This document shows positions 32,964 to 42,174 of a stretch of DNA of 64,000 bases, piece by piece. Both the position numbers and the translations under genes were made by a program. Origin of the DNA: Streptomyces sp. NBC_01298 (GTDB lineage Bacteria; Actinomycetota; Actinomycetes; Streptomycetales; Streptomycetaceae); assembly GCF_035978755.1 (NCBI RefSeq), contig NZ_CP108414.1, forward strand, positions 2,852,001-2,916,000, read 5' to 3'. Within the stretch, counting starts at the first letter, position 1. Each line of letters begins with the position of its first letter. The notes beneath the pieces were generated by a model. It made no database searches. It saw only the letters and a program-made list of their open reading frames with translations, and was not told the origin of the DNA.

Positions 32964-34601
32964 CTACTCCGCCGGCTCCACGCCCGCGTGGAGGAGGCCG
33001 TAGGTGAAGGCGTCCTCCAGGGCCTGCCAGGAGGCGGCGATGACGTTCGGGGCGACGCCGACCGTGTTCCATTCGCGGGAACCGTCCGTCGTGGTGACCA
33101 GGACCCGGGTCGTGGACGCCGTGCCGTGTGCGCCTTCCAGGATGCGGACCTTGTAGTCGATCAGCTCGAACTTCGCGAGCTGGGGGTAGAAGCGCTCCAG
33201 GGCGACCCGCAGCGCGCGGTCCAGTGCGTTGACCGGGCCGTTGCCCTCCGCCGTCGCGACGATCCGCTCGCCCTTGGCCCACAGCTTCACCGTGGCCTCG
33301 TTGGCGTGCGTGCCGTCGGGGCGGTCCTCGACGATGGCCCGCCAGGACTCGATGCGGAAGTACTTGCGCGCCCGGCCCTCGGCCTCGGCGCGCAGCAGCA
33401 GCTCGAAGGAGGCGTCGGCGGCCTCGTACGTGTAGCCCTGGAGCTCGCGCTCCTTGACCCGCTCCACGACCCGGGAGACCAGTGCGCGGTCCCCGCCGAG
33501 GTCGACGCCGAGCTCCTTGCCCTTGAGCTCGATGGAGGCCCGGCCGGCCATGTCGGAGACGAGCATCCGCATGGTGTTGCCGACCCGCGCGGGGTCGATG
33601 TGCTGGTACAGGTCCGGGTCGACCTTGATCGCGGAGGCGTGCAGGCCCGCCTTGTGCGCGAAGGCGGAGACGCCGACGTAGGGCTGGTGTGTGGAGGGGG
33701 TGAGGTTGACGACCTCGGCGATGGCGTGGGAGATCCGGGTCATCTCGGCCAGCGCGCCCGCCGGGAGGACCGTACGGCCGTACTTGATCTCCAGCGCGGC
33801 GACGACCGGGAAGAGGTTGGCGTTGCCGACGCGCTCGCCGTAGCCGTTCGCGGTGCACTGCACGTGGGTGGCGCCGGCGTCGACGGCGGCCAGCGTGTTG
33901 GCGACGGCGCATCCGGTGTCGTCCTGGGCGTGGATGCCCAGGCGCGCGCCGGTGTCGGCCAGCACGGTCGCGACGGTCGCGGCGATCTGCGCGGGCAGCA
34001 TGCCGCCGTTGGTGTCACAGAGGACCACGACGTCGGCGCCGGCCTCGTGGGCGGCGCGTACGACGGCCTTCGCGTACTCGGCGTTGGCCCGGTAGCCGTC
34101 GAAGAAGTGCTCGCAGTCGACGAAGACCCGGCGGCCCTGGGAGACCAGGTGGGCGACGGTGTCGCGGACCATCTCCAGGTTCTCGTCGAGGGTGGTGCGC
34201 AGCGCGAGCTCGACGTGCCGGTCGTGGGACTTGGCGACCAGGGTGATCACCGGGGCGCCGGATTCCAGCAGGGCGCGGACCTGCGGGTCGGTGGCGGCGG
34301 AGCCGCCCGCCCGGCGGGTCGCGCCGAAGGCGACGAGCTGGGCGTGCTTGAAGTCGATCTCCGCGCGGGCACGCGAGAAGAACTCCGTGTCGCGCGGGTT
34401 GGCGCCGGGCCAGCCGCCCTCGATGAACCCCACCCCGAAGTCGTCCAGGTGGCGGGCGATCGTCAGCTTGTCAGCGACCGTGAGGTTGATGCCCTCACGC
34501 TGGGCACCGTCGCGCAGGGTCGTGTCGAAGACGTGGAACCCGTCATCGGGGCCGGGGCCCGAAGCCGGCGCAGTCGGCTCGGTCGCCTCTGTCGTCGTCA
34601 T
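32964..34601 (-). CDS. cimA: Citramalate synthase
   Basis: 545 aa. HMGL-like catalytic domain: FDTTLRDGAQREGINLT, FIEGGWPGANPRD, CDTNGGMLP and GIHAQDDTGCAVANTLAAV, followed by the C-terminal LeuA dimer/allosteric domain. The INLTVADKLTIARHLDDFGV start matches (R)-citramalate synthase rather than 2-isopropylmalate synthase. It condenses pyruvate and acetyl-CoA, giving a threonine-independent route to 2-oxobutyrate and isoleucine. ATG 34601 has AGGAGT upstream. Preceded by a hairpin with T-run and a mini-ORF, suggesting attenuation. The older name leuA2 is possible. Confidence 0.9.
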   Translation of the reverse strand: MTTTEATEPTAPASGPGPDDGFHVFDTTLRDGAQREGINLTVADKLTIARHLDDFGVGFIEGGWPGANPRDTEFFSRARAEIDFKHAQLVAFGATRRAGGSAATDPQVRALLESGAPVITLVAKSHDRHVELALRTTLDENLEMVRDTVAHLVSQGRRVFVDCEHFFDGYRANAEYAKAVVRAAHEAGADVVVLCDTNGGMLPAQIAATVATVLADTGARLGIHAQDDTGCAVANTLAAVDAGATHVQCTANGYGERVGNANLFPVVAALEIKYGRTVLPAGALAEMTRISHAIAEVVNLTPSTHQPYVGVSAFAHKAGLHASAIKVDPDLYQHIDPARVGNTMRMLVSDMAGRASIELKGKELGVDLGGDRALVSRVVERVKERELQGYTYEAADASFELLLRAEAEGRARKYFRIESWRAIVEDRPDGTHANEATVKLWAKGERIVATAEGNGPVNALDRALRVALERFYPQLAKFELIDYKVRILEGAHGTASTTRVLVTTTDGSREWNTVGVAPNVIAASWQALEDAFTYGLLHAGVEPAE

Positions 34602-34716
34602 GCTGATCTGACTCCTGTCGGATGGGTGGTTCCGGATGCCCGCCCTAGGGCGGGCCGACGCCACTGCCCCCATCATCGCGCGCTGCCCGATTCCGGCGTG
34701 TTCGGGCCGGAAAACG

Positions 34717-34742
34717 AAAAAACCTCTCGCGGGTGCGAGAGG
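34717..34742 (-). terminator. Intrinsic terminator/attenuator upstream of cimA
   Basis: On the minus strand CCTCTCGC-ACCC-GCGAGAGG is followed by TTTTTT, a textbook rho-independent terminator. It lies 116 bp before the cimA ATG and in its direction of transcription, with no gene ending just upstream, so it is best explained as an attenuator. Confidence 0.75.
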
Positions 34743-34795
34743 TCTGCGCGCGGGTCTGGGGCACGGTGGCCGCCTCCGCGAAGTTCTTCCGCGGC

Positions 34796-34837
34796 TCAGC
34801 GGCCACTGGGGACCGGCGCGCTGCTGTCCATAATCAT
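34796..34837 (-). CDS. Possible cimA leader peptide
   Basis: A 13-codon frame MIMDSSAPVPSGR ends 53 bp before the attenuator hairpin. A second hairpin (CCGCG...CGCGG, 34776-34794) begins just past its stop codon. The peptide has one Ile and one Val but no run of branched-chain codons, and there is no good ribosome binding site. As a classical attenuation leader it is weaker than the one before ilvB. Confidence 0.4.
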   Translation of the reverse strand: MIMDSSAPVPSGR

Positions 34838-34868
34838 GAGCTGAGCAGGCACGTCGGCAGTCTGCCAT

Positions 34869-34907
34869 ACCGCATGCCGTGCGTGGACGGGAATCTCAGC
34901 ATGCGGT
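34869..34907. promoter_or_regulatory. Candidate operator upstream of cimA
   Basis: ACCGCATGC (34869-34877) and GCATGCGGT (34899-34907) are perfect inverted 9-mers with centres 30 bp apart, about three helical turns. It lies just upstream of the cimA leader and downstream (3') of the TetR gene. Either a looping operator or the end of the TetR transcript. Confidence 0.45.
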
Positions 34908-34951
34908 CACACCCGTCCGAGGGTCGGCCGGGGCGGCCCCGGGCCGCCGGC

Positions 34952-35572
34952 TCAGGCCCCGGATCCCGGGGTCAGTGCCTCGCTGAGGAACTCGCCGACG
35001 TGCTCCAGGATGTCGCCGCGCCCTATCCCGGGCAGGCCGACGGCGACCTGGATGCTGAACCCGTCGAGCAGGGCCCGCAGCCGGGCCGCGAAGCGGTCCG
35101 GGTCGACCGGGCGGAACTCCCCGCGCGAGATGCCCTCGGCGAGCAGGGCCACCAGGTCGCGGTGCCAGGCGCCCTCGATGGCCCCCTGGCGCTCCCGCTC
35201 CCCCGGTCCCGCGTCCTGCGAGCGGTTCCAGACCTCCAGCCACAGGGTCCAGTGCGGATCCCGGGCGCCCTCGGGCACGTACAGGTCCACGTACGCCTGC
35301 AGGCGCTCGCGCACCGGGCCGCGGCGGGACAGCAGGGCGCGGCGGCGGGTGCCGAGCGCCGCCTCGCTCCACTCCAGGGTCTGCAGCAGGAGCTCGTCCT
35401 TGGTGCGGAAGTAGTAGAGGAGGTGGCCGCTGCTCATGCCGACCTGGCGGCCCAGGCCGGCCATGGTCAGACCGTCCAGGCCTCGTTCGGCGATGGTGGC
35501 CATGGCGGCGACCAGTACGTCCTCGCGCGGCGGCGCGTTCTTGCGCGCGGCACGTACTTCACCCGCCACCAT
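34952..35572 (-). CDS. TetR-family transcriptional regulator
   Basis: 206 aa from ATG 35572, GAGGAG upstream. The N-terminal HTH is VLVAAMATIAERGLDGLTMAGLGRQVGMSSGHLLYYF, with recognition helix around SSGHLLYYF, then FRTKDELLLQTLEW. The C-terminal domain (WLEVWNRSQDAGPGERE, ending in a DGFSIQVAVGLPG segment) resembles the BetI-like group, often sensing choline- or polyamine-like molecules. It follows the agmatine deiminase gene by 32 bp, so agmatine or putrescine-type ligands are plausible. Confidence 0.88.
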   Translation of the reverse strand: MVAGEVRAARKNAPPREDVLVAAMATIAERGLDGLTMAGLGRQVGMSSGHLLYYFRTKDELLLQTLEWSEAALGTRRRALLSRRGPVRERLQAYVDLYVPEGARDPHWTLWLEVWNRSQDAGPGERERQGAIEGAWHRDLVALLAEGISRGEFRPVDPDRFAARLRALLDGFSIQVAVGLPGIGRGDILEHVGEFLSEALTPGSGA

Positions 35573-35604
35573 GGCCCACTCCTCGTCCCGGCCGCCCTCT
35601 CGGG

Positions 35605-36645
35605 TCAGACCTTCGGCTGCTGCTGGGTGATGCAGTGGATACCGCCACCCCCGGCGAAAATCGTACGTGCGTCGACGAGCGTCACGGTCCGCTCGGGGAA
35701 CAGACCGCGGAAGATCTCCGCCGCCTCCTCGTCGCGCGGGTCGTCGAAGGCGCACAGGACCACGCCGCCGTTGCACAGGTAGTGGTTGATGTAGGAGTAG
35801 TCGACCCACTCCCCGTCCTCTTCCAGCACGGTCGGCGCCGGGATCTCCACAACCTGGAGCTGCCGGCCCCGCGCGTCGGTGGACGCGCGCAGGATGGCGG
35901 CGATGGTCTTGCCGCGCTCGTGGTCCGGGTGGGCCGGGTCGGGCTGGCTGTGGACCATGACCACGCCGGGGCGGGCGAAGGCGGCGACGATGTCCACGTG
36001 GCCCTGGGTGCCGTAGGTGCCGTAGTCGCCGGCCAGGCCGTACGGGAGCCAGATCGCCTTGGTGGTGCCCAGGTGGGCGTGGATCTCGGCCTCGACCTGC
36101 TCGCGGGTCCAGTCGGGGTTGCGGCCCTTGCCGAGCTGCACGGTGTCGGTGAGGAGCACGGTGCCCTCGCCGTCCACGTGGATGGCGCCGCCCTCGTTGA
36201 CCAGGGCGGTGCTGTAGGTGCGGGTCCCGACGAGGCCGGAGATCTCCCGGGCGATCTCCGAGTCGTGGTCCCAGCGGGCCCACTCCTGGGCGCCCCAGCC
36301 GTTGAAGGTCCAGTCGACGGCCGCCAGCTCGCCGGCGTCGTTGGTGACGAAGGTCGGGCCGATGTCGCGCATCCAGGCGTCGTCGAGCTGCCGCTCGACC
36401 AGCTCGATGTCGTCACCCACGACGGCGCGGGCGCTCTCGGCGTCGCCGGGCGAGACGACGAGGGTCACGGGCTCGTACGAGCGGACCGCGCGGGCCACGG
36501 CGCCCCAGGCCTCGCGGGCCTCGGCGAGCTCCTGCTCGTTGGTGAAGGTGGGGTTGGGGCTGGGCCAGGCCATCCAGGTGCGCTCGTGGGGCGTCCACTC
36601 GGCGGGCATCCGGAAGCCGGCGTTCACGGGGGTGGTGTCGGTCAT
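35605..36645 (-). CDS. aguA: Agmatine deiminase
   Basis: 346 aa. Hydrolyses agmatine to N-carbamoylputrescine and ammonia. The guanidino-group enzyme fold is clear from RMPAEWTPHERTWMAWP at the start, DAWMRDIGPTFV, VDWTFNGWG, NEGGAIHVDGEGTVL, and catalytic cysteine 338 in GGGGIHCITQQQ. It belongs to the peptidyl-arginine-deiminase-like family; the D-I-G-P and G-G-x-I-H-C motifs distinguish agmatine deiminase. Together with the downstream TetR and the upstream urease-like pair it forms a nitrogen-release cluster on one strand. Confidence 0.93.
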   Translation of the reverse strand: MTDTTPVNAGFRMPAEWTPHERTWMAWPSPNPTFTNEQELAEAREAWGAVARAVRSYEPVTLVVSPGDAESARAVVGDDIELVERQLDDAWMRDIGPTFVTNDAGELAAVDWTFNGWGAQEWARWDHDSEIAREISGLVGTRTYSTALVNEGGAIHVDGEGTVLLTDTVQLGKGRNPDWTREQVEAEIHAHLGTTKAIWLPYGLAGDYGTYGTQGHVDIVAAFARPGVVMVHSQPDPAHPDHERGKTIAAILRASTDARGRQLQVVEIPAPTVLEEDGEWVDYSYINHYLCNGGVVLCAFDDPRDEEAAEIFRGLFPERTVTLVDARTIFAGGGGIHCITQQQPKV

Positions 36646-36708
36646 GGCAGGGGGTCCTTACGGGCTGTGCTGACTTCCGGGCCGTGCTGGTTCAGAGGCT
36701 GTGCTGGT

Positions 36709-38451
36709 TCAGAGGAAGTACAGGCGATTGAGGGAGACCGATTCGGCGGCTTCGGAGCGCAGCGGTTCCCCGTCGAGGGAGACGAGTCCGCTGCGCGCGT
36801 CCACATCGACCGCGCCCACCCGGGAGTTGAGGAGCAGGTTGCCGGGGCCGATGCCGCGGGTGCCGCGGACGGCGACCCGGCGCCTGCGGGTCGGCATCTC
36901 GTCGCTGCCCAGCGCCGCCGCGGCGGCCGAGACGAAGGCGACGGAGATATCGGCGGCGGTGGCCCCGTACGAGCCGAACTGCGGCCCGAGGACCAGCGGT
37001 TCGCAGGTGTCGGTGGCGGCGTTGGGGTCGCCGGTGACCCCGTAGGCGGGGAAGCCGGACTTGAGGACCAGCTGCGGCTTGGCGCCGAAGAACTGGGGGC
37101 GCCACAGCACGATGTCGGCGAGCTTGCCGACCTCGATGGAGCCGATCTCGTGGGCCAGGCCGTGGGCGATGGCCGGGTTGATGGTCAGCTTGGCCATGTA
37201 GCGCAGGACGCGGGCGTTGTCGTCGCCCTCGCCGTCGCCGTCCAGCGGGCCCAGCTCGCCCTTCATCTTGGCGGCCATGGCGAAGGTGCGGCGGATGGTC
37301 TCGCCCGCGCGGCCCATGCCCTGGGCGTCGGAGGAGGTGATGCCGATCGCACCGAGGTCGTGCAGGACGTCCTCGGCCCCCATGGTGCCCGCGCGGATCC
37401 GGTCGCGGGCCATGGCGGCGTCGCCGGGGAGGTCCGGCTTGAGGTCGTGGACGGAGACGATCATCCCGTAGTGCTCGGCGACCGCGTCCCGGCCGAAGGG
37501 CAGGGTCGGGTTGGTGGAGGAGCCGATGACGTTCGGGACGCCCGCCATCTTCAGGACGTTGGGGACGTGTCCGCCGCCGCAGCCCTCGATGTGGAAGGCG
37601 TGGATGGTCCGGCCGTCCAGCACCCGCAGGGTGTCCTCGACGGACAGGCATTCGTTGAGGCCGTCGCTGTGCAGGGCGACCTGGACGTCGTACTCCTCGG
37701 CCACGCGCAGGGCGGTGTCCAGGGCGCGGGTGTGCGCGCCCATGTCCTCGTGCACCTTGAAGCCGGACGCGCCTCCCTCGGCGAGTGCCTCGATCAGCGG
37801 GGCCGGGTCCGAGGAGGAACCGCGGGCCAGGAAGCCGATGTTGACGGGCCAGGCGTCGAAGGCGTTGAAGGCGTGCTTCAGCGCCCACGGGGAGTTGACG
37901 CCGACTCCCCAGACGGGGCCGAACTCCTGCCCGATGATCGTGGTGACGCCCGCGGCGAGCGAGGCCTCCATGATGCGCGGGGAGAGCAGGTGCACGTGGG
38001 TGTCGACGGCGCCGGCGGTGGCGATCATGCCCTCGCCGGAGACGATGCTCGTCCCGGTGCCGACCACGACGTCGACCCCGTCGAGGGTGTCGGGGTTGCC
38101 GGCCCGGCCGATCGCGTGGATGCGGCCCTCGCGGATGCCGATGGAGACCTTGCGGATGCCGAGTACGGCGTCGATGACCAGCACGTTGCTGATCACCACG
38201 TCGCAGGTGTCGCGGACGGCGGCGGCCTTCAGGTGCAGTCCGTCGCGGGCCGTCTTGCCGAAGCCGGCCAGGAACTCGTCCCCGGGCTTCTGGGAATCGG
38301 ACTCCACGCGGACGGTCAGCCCGGAGTCGCCGAGCCGTACCCGGTCACCGGCGCGGGGGCCGAAGACGGATGCGTACTCGTGCGGGTCGATGTGCCGGCT
38401 GCCGGGTGCGCAGTGCGCGCTGTGGTCCGTGTGGGGTGTCTGCCGGCTCAT
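36709..38451 (-). CDS. ureC: Urease alpha subunit-like protein (divergent, no accessory genes nearby)
   Basis: 580 aa, normal urease alpha length. Nickel ligands are kept: HxH in VDTHVHLL, the carbamylatable lysine in [10 protein letters not shown], His in [10 protein letters not shown] and [11 protein letters not shown], and the Asp in TSSDAQGMG. The active-site flap is altered. Where typical ureases read VCHHLD, this one reads SVHDLK, so the flap cysteine is Val and the following His is Asp, while the catalytic-base histidine appears retained. [15 protein letters not shown] is also divergent. No ureDEFG genes lie in this window. It overlaps the gamma/beta gene (ATGA). Activity on urea is uncertain. 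Confidence 0.88.
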   Translation of the reverse strand: MSRQTPHTDHSAHCAPGSRHIDPHEYASVFGPRAGDRVRLGDSGLTVRVESDSQKPGDEFLAGFGKTARDGLHLKAAAVRDTCDVVISNVLVIDAVLGIRKVSIGIREGRIHAIGRAGNPDTLDGVDVVVGTGTSIVSGEGMIATAGAVDTHVHLLSPRIMEASLAAGVTTIIGQEFGPVWGVGVNSPWALKHAFNAFDAWPVNIGFLARGSSSDPAPLIEALAEGGASGFKVHEDMGAHTRALDTALRVAEEYDVQVALHSDGLNECLSVEDTLRVLDGRTIHAFHIEGCGGGHVPNVLKMAGVPNVIGSSTNPTLPFGRDAVAEHYGMIVSVHDLKPDLPGDAAMARDRIRAGTMGAEDVLHDLGAIGITSSDAQGMGRAGETIRRTFAMAAKMKGELGPLDGDGEGDDNARVLRYMAKLTINPAIAHGLAHEIGSIEVGKLADIVLWRPQFFGAKPQLVLKSGFPAYGVTGDPNAATDTCEPLVLGPQFGSYGATAADISVAFVSAAAAALGSDEMPTRRRRVAVRGTRGIGPGNLLLNSRVGAVDVDARSGLVSLDGEPLRSEAAESVSLNRLYFL

Positions 38452-39173
38452 GCGGTCGTCCCTTCCGGGCGGTCGTTGGCGTCGGGGGCGGCGGTCGCGC
38501 CGAGATAGCCGCAGGCTTCGGCGCGGGTCAGCGCCTGCTCCTTGGCCCCGGGCGCGTCCAGCGGGCCGTCCACCAGTCCGGCGAAGCCGATGGCGATGCG
38601 TGCGCCACCGATCGGGACCAGGGCGACCTCGGCCTCCCCGCCGGGGTCGAAGCGGACCGAGGAGCCCGCGGGCACGCACAGCCGCATGCCGTACGCCGCC
38701 GCGCGGTCGAAGTCGAGGCGCGGGTTGGCCTCGAAGAAGTGGAAGTGGGAGGTGACGCTGACCGGCACCGGCGCGGTGTTGCGTACGCGCAGGTGGACCG
38801 TGGGCTCCGGCTGGGGGGCGCCGGGGCCGGGTACGACCGCGCCCGGGGCGTCCTCGCCCAGGCCGACGGCGCCCCGGATCGGGGACGAGACCACCGCGAG
38901 GCGGGATCCGTCGTCGAAGACGGCCTCCACGTGCACCTCGGTGACCACGTCGCTGACGCCGGGCAGGACGTCGTCCGGGCCCAGCACGGAGCGGGCCTCC
39001 TCGATGGCCTCCGCCAGCCGCTTGCCGTCGCGCGCGGCCTCGCAGACCGTGTCCGCGATGAGCGCGGTGGCTTCCGGGACGTTGAGTTTGAGTCCGCGGG
39101 CCCGCCGGGCCCTGGCCAGTTCCGCAGCGCTGCGGAGCAGCAGCCGGTCGCGCTCCGTAGGGGTCAGCCGCAC
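38448..39173 (-). CDS. ureAB: Fused urease gamma-beta subunit
   Basis: 241 aa. Residues 1-100 are the gamma subunit ([48 protein letters not shown]), followed by a ~30-residue linker and a beta subunit from about residue 125 with [34 protein letters not shown]. The gamma-beta fusion is like the Helicobacter small subunit. The C-terminal part ([12 protein letters not shown]) shows the usual beta end. Translationally coupled to the alpha gene. Start ATG 39173 lies close to operator-like repeats shared with the divergent permease. Confidence 0.88.
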   Translation of the reverse strand: MRLTPTERDRLLLRSAAELARARRARGLKLNVPEATALIADTVCEAARDGKRLAEAIEEARSVLGPDDVLPGVSDVVTEVHVEAVFDDGSRLAVVSSPIRGAVGLGEDAPGAVVPGPGAPQPEPTVHLRVRNTAPVPVSVTSHFHFFEANPRLDFDRAAAYGMRLCVPAGSSVRFDPGGEAEVALVPIGGARIAIGFAGLVDGPLDAPGAKEQALTRAEACGYLGATAAPDANDRPEGTTA

Positions 39174-39201
39174 GCCGATCCACCACCCTTTGAGTCGATG
39201 G

Positions 39202-39270
39202 GTTAGAGCATCACTCTAACTCTTCATTTGCTTGCAATGAAGCATTGACCTGAGACCTGGGCTTAGGTCA
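39202..39270. promoter_or_regulatory. Cluster of three inverted repeats in the urease-permease divergent region
   Basis: In a 165-bp gap: GTTAGAG-CATCA-CTCTAAC (39202-39220), CTTCATT-N7-AATGAAG (39222-39242) and TGACCT-N13-AGGTCA (39246-39270). The gap has markedly lower GC than its flanks. Three back-to-back symmetric elements between divergent nitrogen genes point to shared control; the regulator is not identifiable. Confidence 0.55.
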
Positions 39271-39337
39271 CATTGAGTGTCGCTCAAACATTCATGCATC
39301 GCAGTGCCACCCCCCGCCCTGCCAAGGGAGTCCCCCC

Positions 39338-40762
39338 ATGCCCATCGAACAGCGCGGAGTCGACACCATCCCGGAGGAGGAACGGACGAGCGGTCCCCGT
39401 GACCTGATCTCGATCCTCCTCGGCTCCAACCTCTGCCTCGGTGTGATCGTCTTCGGCTGGCTGCCCCCGTCCTTCGGACTGGGACTGTGGCCGTCGGTCA
39501 CCGCCATCGTGACCGGCACCCTCGTCGGCATCGCCTTCACCGCGCCGCTGGCGCTCGTCTCCCTGCGCACGGGGACCAACCTCTCCACGTCCAGCGGCGC
39601 CCAGTTCGGCGTCCGCGGCCGGCTCGTCGGCTCGGTCGTGGGCCTGCTGCTCTCCCTCGGCTATACCGCGCTGACCCTGTGGATAGGCGGCGACGTGATG
39701 GTCGGCGCCCTGGCCCGGCTCACCGGACTGCCGGACACCGGCGTCTCCCGGGCCGTGATGTACGGCGTGCTCGCCGCGTGCACCGTCGTCGGAGCCGTCT
39801 TCGGCTACCGGCTGCTGCTGCGCATGAGCAAGGTGCTCTCCATCGGCATGGTGCTGCTGCTGGCCGTCGGCGTGTTCGCCTACGCACCCGACTTCACCAC
39901 CGCCGCCCCGCCCGACACCGCGTACCTGCTCGGCTCCTTCTGGCCGACCTGGCTGCTCGCCGCCGTCGCCGCCGGGCTCAGCGGGCCCGTCGCCTTCATC
40001 ACCCTGCTCGGCGACTACACCCGCTACATCTCCCCGCGCCGGCACAGCTCCCGCACGGTGCTCTGGTCCACCGGGCTCGGCCTGCTCGTCGGGCTGCTGA
40101 TCCCGCAGCTCTTCGGCACCTACACCGCGCTCGCCGCCCGGGCGGGCGCCGAGTACGCCGGTCCGCTGGTCGACGCCGCGCCGTTCTGGTACCTGGTTCC
40201 GCTGCTGGTCGCCGCGGCGGCCGGATCGGTCGGCAACGCCGGGCTGATGCTCTACTCCATGGGCCTCGACCTGGACGCCATCGTCCCCAAGGCGACCCGT
40301 ACGACGGCCACCGTGATCGCCGCGGCCGTCGCCACCGCGTTCGTCTTCGTCGGCTCCTTCGAGTGGGACGTGCAGGCCGCGATGACCTCGTTCGTCCTGC
40401 TGCTGACCGCGATCGGCACGCCGTGGGCCGTGATCACCCTCATCGGCTACGTCCGCTGCCGCGGCCGCTACGACGCCGAGGCCCTCCAGGTCTTCAACCG
40501 CCGCGCCAAGGGCGGGGTCTACTGGTTCCGCGGCGGCTGGAACATCCGGGCCACCCTCTCCTGGGCCGTCGGCGCGGGCGTCGGCCTGCTCGCCGTGACC
40601 ACCCCGTTCTACGAGGGCCCGCTGCTGGCCCTGACCAAGGGCGTGGACTGCTCCTTCGTCCTCTCCGGCCTGACCGGCGGCCTGGTCTACGCGGCCCTGA
40701 CCGCCCGCGGGGCCCCCGCCGCGGCACCCGCCGAAGCCGACGTGGAGCCGGTCGCCGCCTAG
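39338..40762 (+). CDS. NCS1-family nucleobase permease
   Basis: 474 aa, 12 predicted TM helices. Starts with a short polar tail ending PRDLISILLGSNLCLGVIVFGWLPPSFG, typical of NCS1 transporters; GALARLTGLP, GPVAFITLLGDYTRYI and SFEWDVQAAMTSFVLLLTAIGTPWAVI follow. The GDYTRYI segment resembles the NCS1 cytosine/purine subgroup. It imports cytosine, purines, allantoin or hydantoins with cations. Divergent from the urease-like genes; ureide or purine salvage that ends in urea would link the two. The substrate is inferred only. Confidence 0.88.
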   Translation: MPIEQRGVDTIPEEERTSGPRDLISILLGSNLCLGVIVFGWLPPSFGLGLWPSVTAIVTGTLVGIAFTAPLALVSLRTGTNLSTSSGAQFGVRGRLVGSVVGLLLSLGYTALTLWIGGDVMVGALARLTGLPDTGVSRAVMYGVLAACTVVGAVFGYRLLLRMSKVLSIGMVLLLAVGVFAYAPDFTTAAPPDTAYLLGSFWPTWLLAAVAAGLSGPVAFITLLGDYTRYISPRRHSSRTVLWSTGLGLLVGLLIPQLFGTYTALAARAGAEYAGPLVDAAPFWYLVPLLVAAAAGSVGNAGLMLYSMGLDLDAIVPKATRTTATVIAAAVATAFVFVGSFEWDVQAAMTSFVLLLTAIGTPWAVITLIGYVRCRGRYDAEALQVFNRRAKGGVYWFRGGWNIRATLSWAVGAGVGLLAVTTPFYEGPLLALTKGVDCSFVLSGLTGGLVYAALTARGAPAAAPAEADVEPVAA

Positions 40763-40771
40763 GACCGCTCG

Positions 40772-40830
40772 CCCGTACGCGCGAAGGCCCGCGTCCCCTC
40801 GGAGGGGGCGCGGGCCTTCGCGCGTACGGG
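40772..40830. terminator. Bidirectional terminator between permease and ilvE
   Basis: CCCGTACGCGCGAAGGCCCGCG and its exact complement (40809-40830) form a 22-bp stem with a 15-nt loop between convergent genes. Confidence 0.85.
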
Positions 40831-40839
40831 CCGCGGGGC

Positions 40840-41943
40840 CTAGCCCAGCGGGTGCATCCAGCCGTGGGTGTCCGCGTTGTGGCCGGTCTGGAGGTCCAGG
40901 AGGGCCTTGCGGAGCTTCATGGTGACCTCGCCGGGCTCACCGGTGCCCTGGGTCCAGTTGGCGCGCTCCGACTTGACGGAGCCGACCGGGGTGATCACGG
41001 CGGCGGTACCGCAGGCGAAGACCTCGGTCAGGGTGCCGTTCTCGTTGTCGCGCTTCCAGTCCTCGGTGGTGATGCGGCCCTCTTCGGCGGTGTAGCCGAG
41101 GTCGCGGGCGATGGTGAGGAGGGAGTCGCGGGTGATGCCCGGGAGGAGCGAGCCGGTGAGCTCGGGGGTGACGATGCGCTGTGCTCCATCCTTTTGCCCG
41201 TACACGAAGTACAGGTTCATCCCGCCCATCTCCTCGATCCAGCGGTGCTCGACCGCGTCGAGCCAGACGACCTGGTCGCAGCCGTGCTCGGCGGCCTGGG
41301 CCTGCGCGACGAGCGAAGCGGCGTAGTTGCCACCGGTCTTGGCGGCGCCGGTGCCGCCCTTGGCGGCGCGGACGTACTCCTCGGAGAGCCAGACGGAGAC
41401 GGGCTTGACGCCACCGGGGAAGTAGGCGCCGGCCGGGGAGGCGATGACGATGAAGAGGAACTCGTTGGCCGGGCGGACGCCGAGGCCGACCTCGGTGGCG
41501 AACATGAAGGGCCGCAGGTAGAGCGAGGCCTCGCCGGAGTCCGGCACCCAGGCGCGGTCCTGCTTGATCAGCGCGTCACAGGCGTCGATGAACAGCTCGG
41601 TCGGCAGCTCCGGCATTGCCATCCGGCGGGCGGAGGCCTGGAAGCGCTCGGCGTTCGCCTGCGGGCGGAAGGTGGCGACGGTGCCGTCGGGCTGCTTGTA
41701 GGCCTTCAGCCCCTCGAAGATCGTCTGCGCGTAGTGCAGGGTCATGTTCGCCGGGTCCATCGACAGCGGCGCGTACGGGACCAGCTCGGCGTCGTGCCAG
41801 CCGCGGCCCTCGGTCCACTTGATCGTCACCATGTGGTCGGTGAAGTGGCGGCCGAAGCCGGGGCTCACCAGGATCGCGTCGCGCTCCGCGGCGGACAGGG
41901 GGGTCGAGGAGGGCTTCAGCTCGATCGTGGGCGTCGTCGTCAT
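40840..41943 (-). CDS. ilvE: Branched-chain amino acid aminotransferase
   Basis: 367 aa, fold-type IV PLP enzyme of the longer (eukaryote-like) class. Interconverts Leu/Ile/Val and their 2-oxo acids with glutamate. The PLP lysine lies in [16 protein letters not shown] near residue 205; [24 protein letters not shown] and [15 protein letters not shown] contact substrate and cofactor phosphate. It sits upstream of leuB on the same strand, with a leuB terminator intervening, so it is likely monocistronic. Confidence 0.95.
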   Translation of the reverse strand: MTTTPTIELKPSSTPLSAAERDAILVSPGFGRHFTDHMVTIKWTEGRGWHDAELVPYAPLSMDPANMTLHYAQTIFEGLKAYKQPDGTVATFRPQANAERFQASARRMAMPELPTELFIDACDALIKQDRAWVPDSGEASLYLRPFMFATEVGLGVRPANEFLFIVIASPAGAYFPGGVKPVSVWLSEEYVRAAKGGTGAAKTGGNYAASLVAQAQAAEHGCDQVVWLDAVEHRWIEEMGGMNLYFVYGQKDGAQRIVTPELTGSLLPGITRDSLLTIARDLGYTAEEGRITTEDWKRDNENGTLTEVFACGTAAVITPVGSVKSERANWTQGTGEPGEVTMKLRKALLDLQTGHNADTHGWMHPLG

Positions 41944-42116
41944 GAGTGCTTGTCCTTCACCGGTTTTGTAGGGCGGACCGCGCTCACGGCGTACTAGGAC
42001 GTCCGAGCTTCCCCGTATTCCGCGGCCTCGCGTTCGATTATCGCGCGCGAGGGGGCTTCGGTGAAACGGGGTGAATGCGGCCCAGAGGAGATGGTGGCAC
42101 CCGGGGCCGCACAGGA

Positions 42117-42154
42117 GAAGCCGCCGGGTGCGGTGGTCGCGACCCGGCGGCTTC
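42117..42154 (-). terminator. leuB terminator
   Basis: GAAGCCGCCGGGT and ACCCGGCGGCTTC (13-bp stem, 12-nt loop) begin 20 bp beyond the leuB stop. Confidence 0.75.
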
Positions 42155-42174
42155 CTGGAGGTGGGGCTACCGGG

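Noticed and set aside
30394..33003. 869-codon plus-strand frame spanning the YceI gene and the TPM gene.
   Set aside because: It overlaps both genes in other frames and has no coherent domain.
32964..34601. 2-isopropylmalate synthase (leuA).
   Set aside because: N-terminal pattern and lack of LeuA-specific blocks fit citramalate synthase better, although LeuA activity cannot be excluded by eye.
35605..36645. Arginine deiminase instead of agmatine deiminase.
   Set aside because: The N-terminal PAEWTPHERTWMAWP and C-terminal GGGGIHC pattern fit agmatine deiminase, not ArcA.
39174..39337. GlnR box in the urease/permease divergent region.
   Set aside because: GTCAC occurs, but the GTnAC-N6-GAAAC spacing is not met on either strand.
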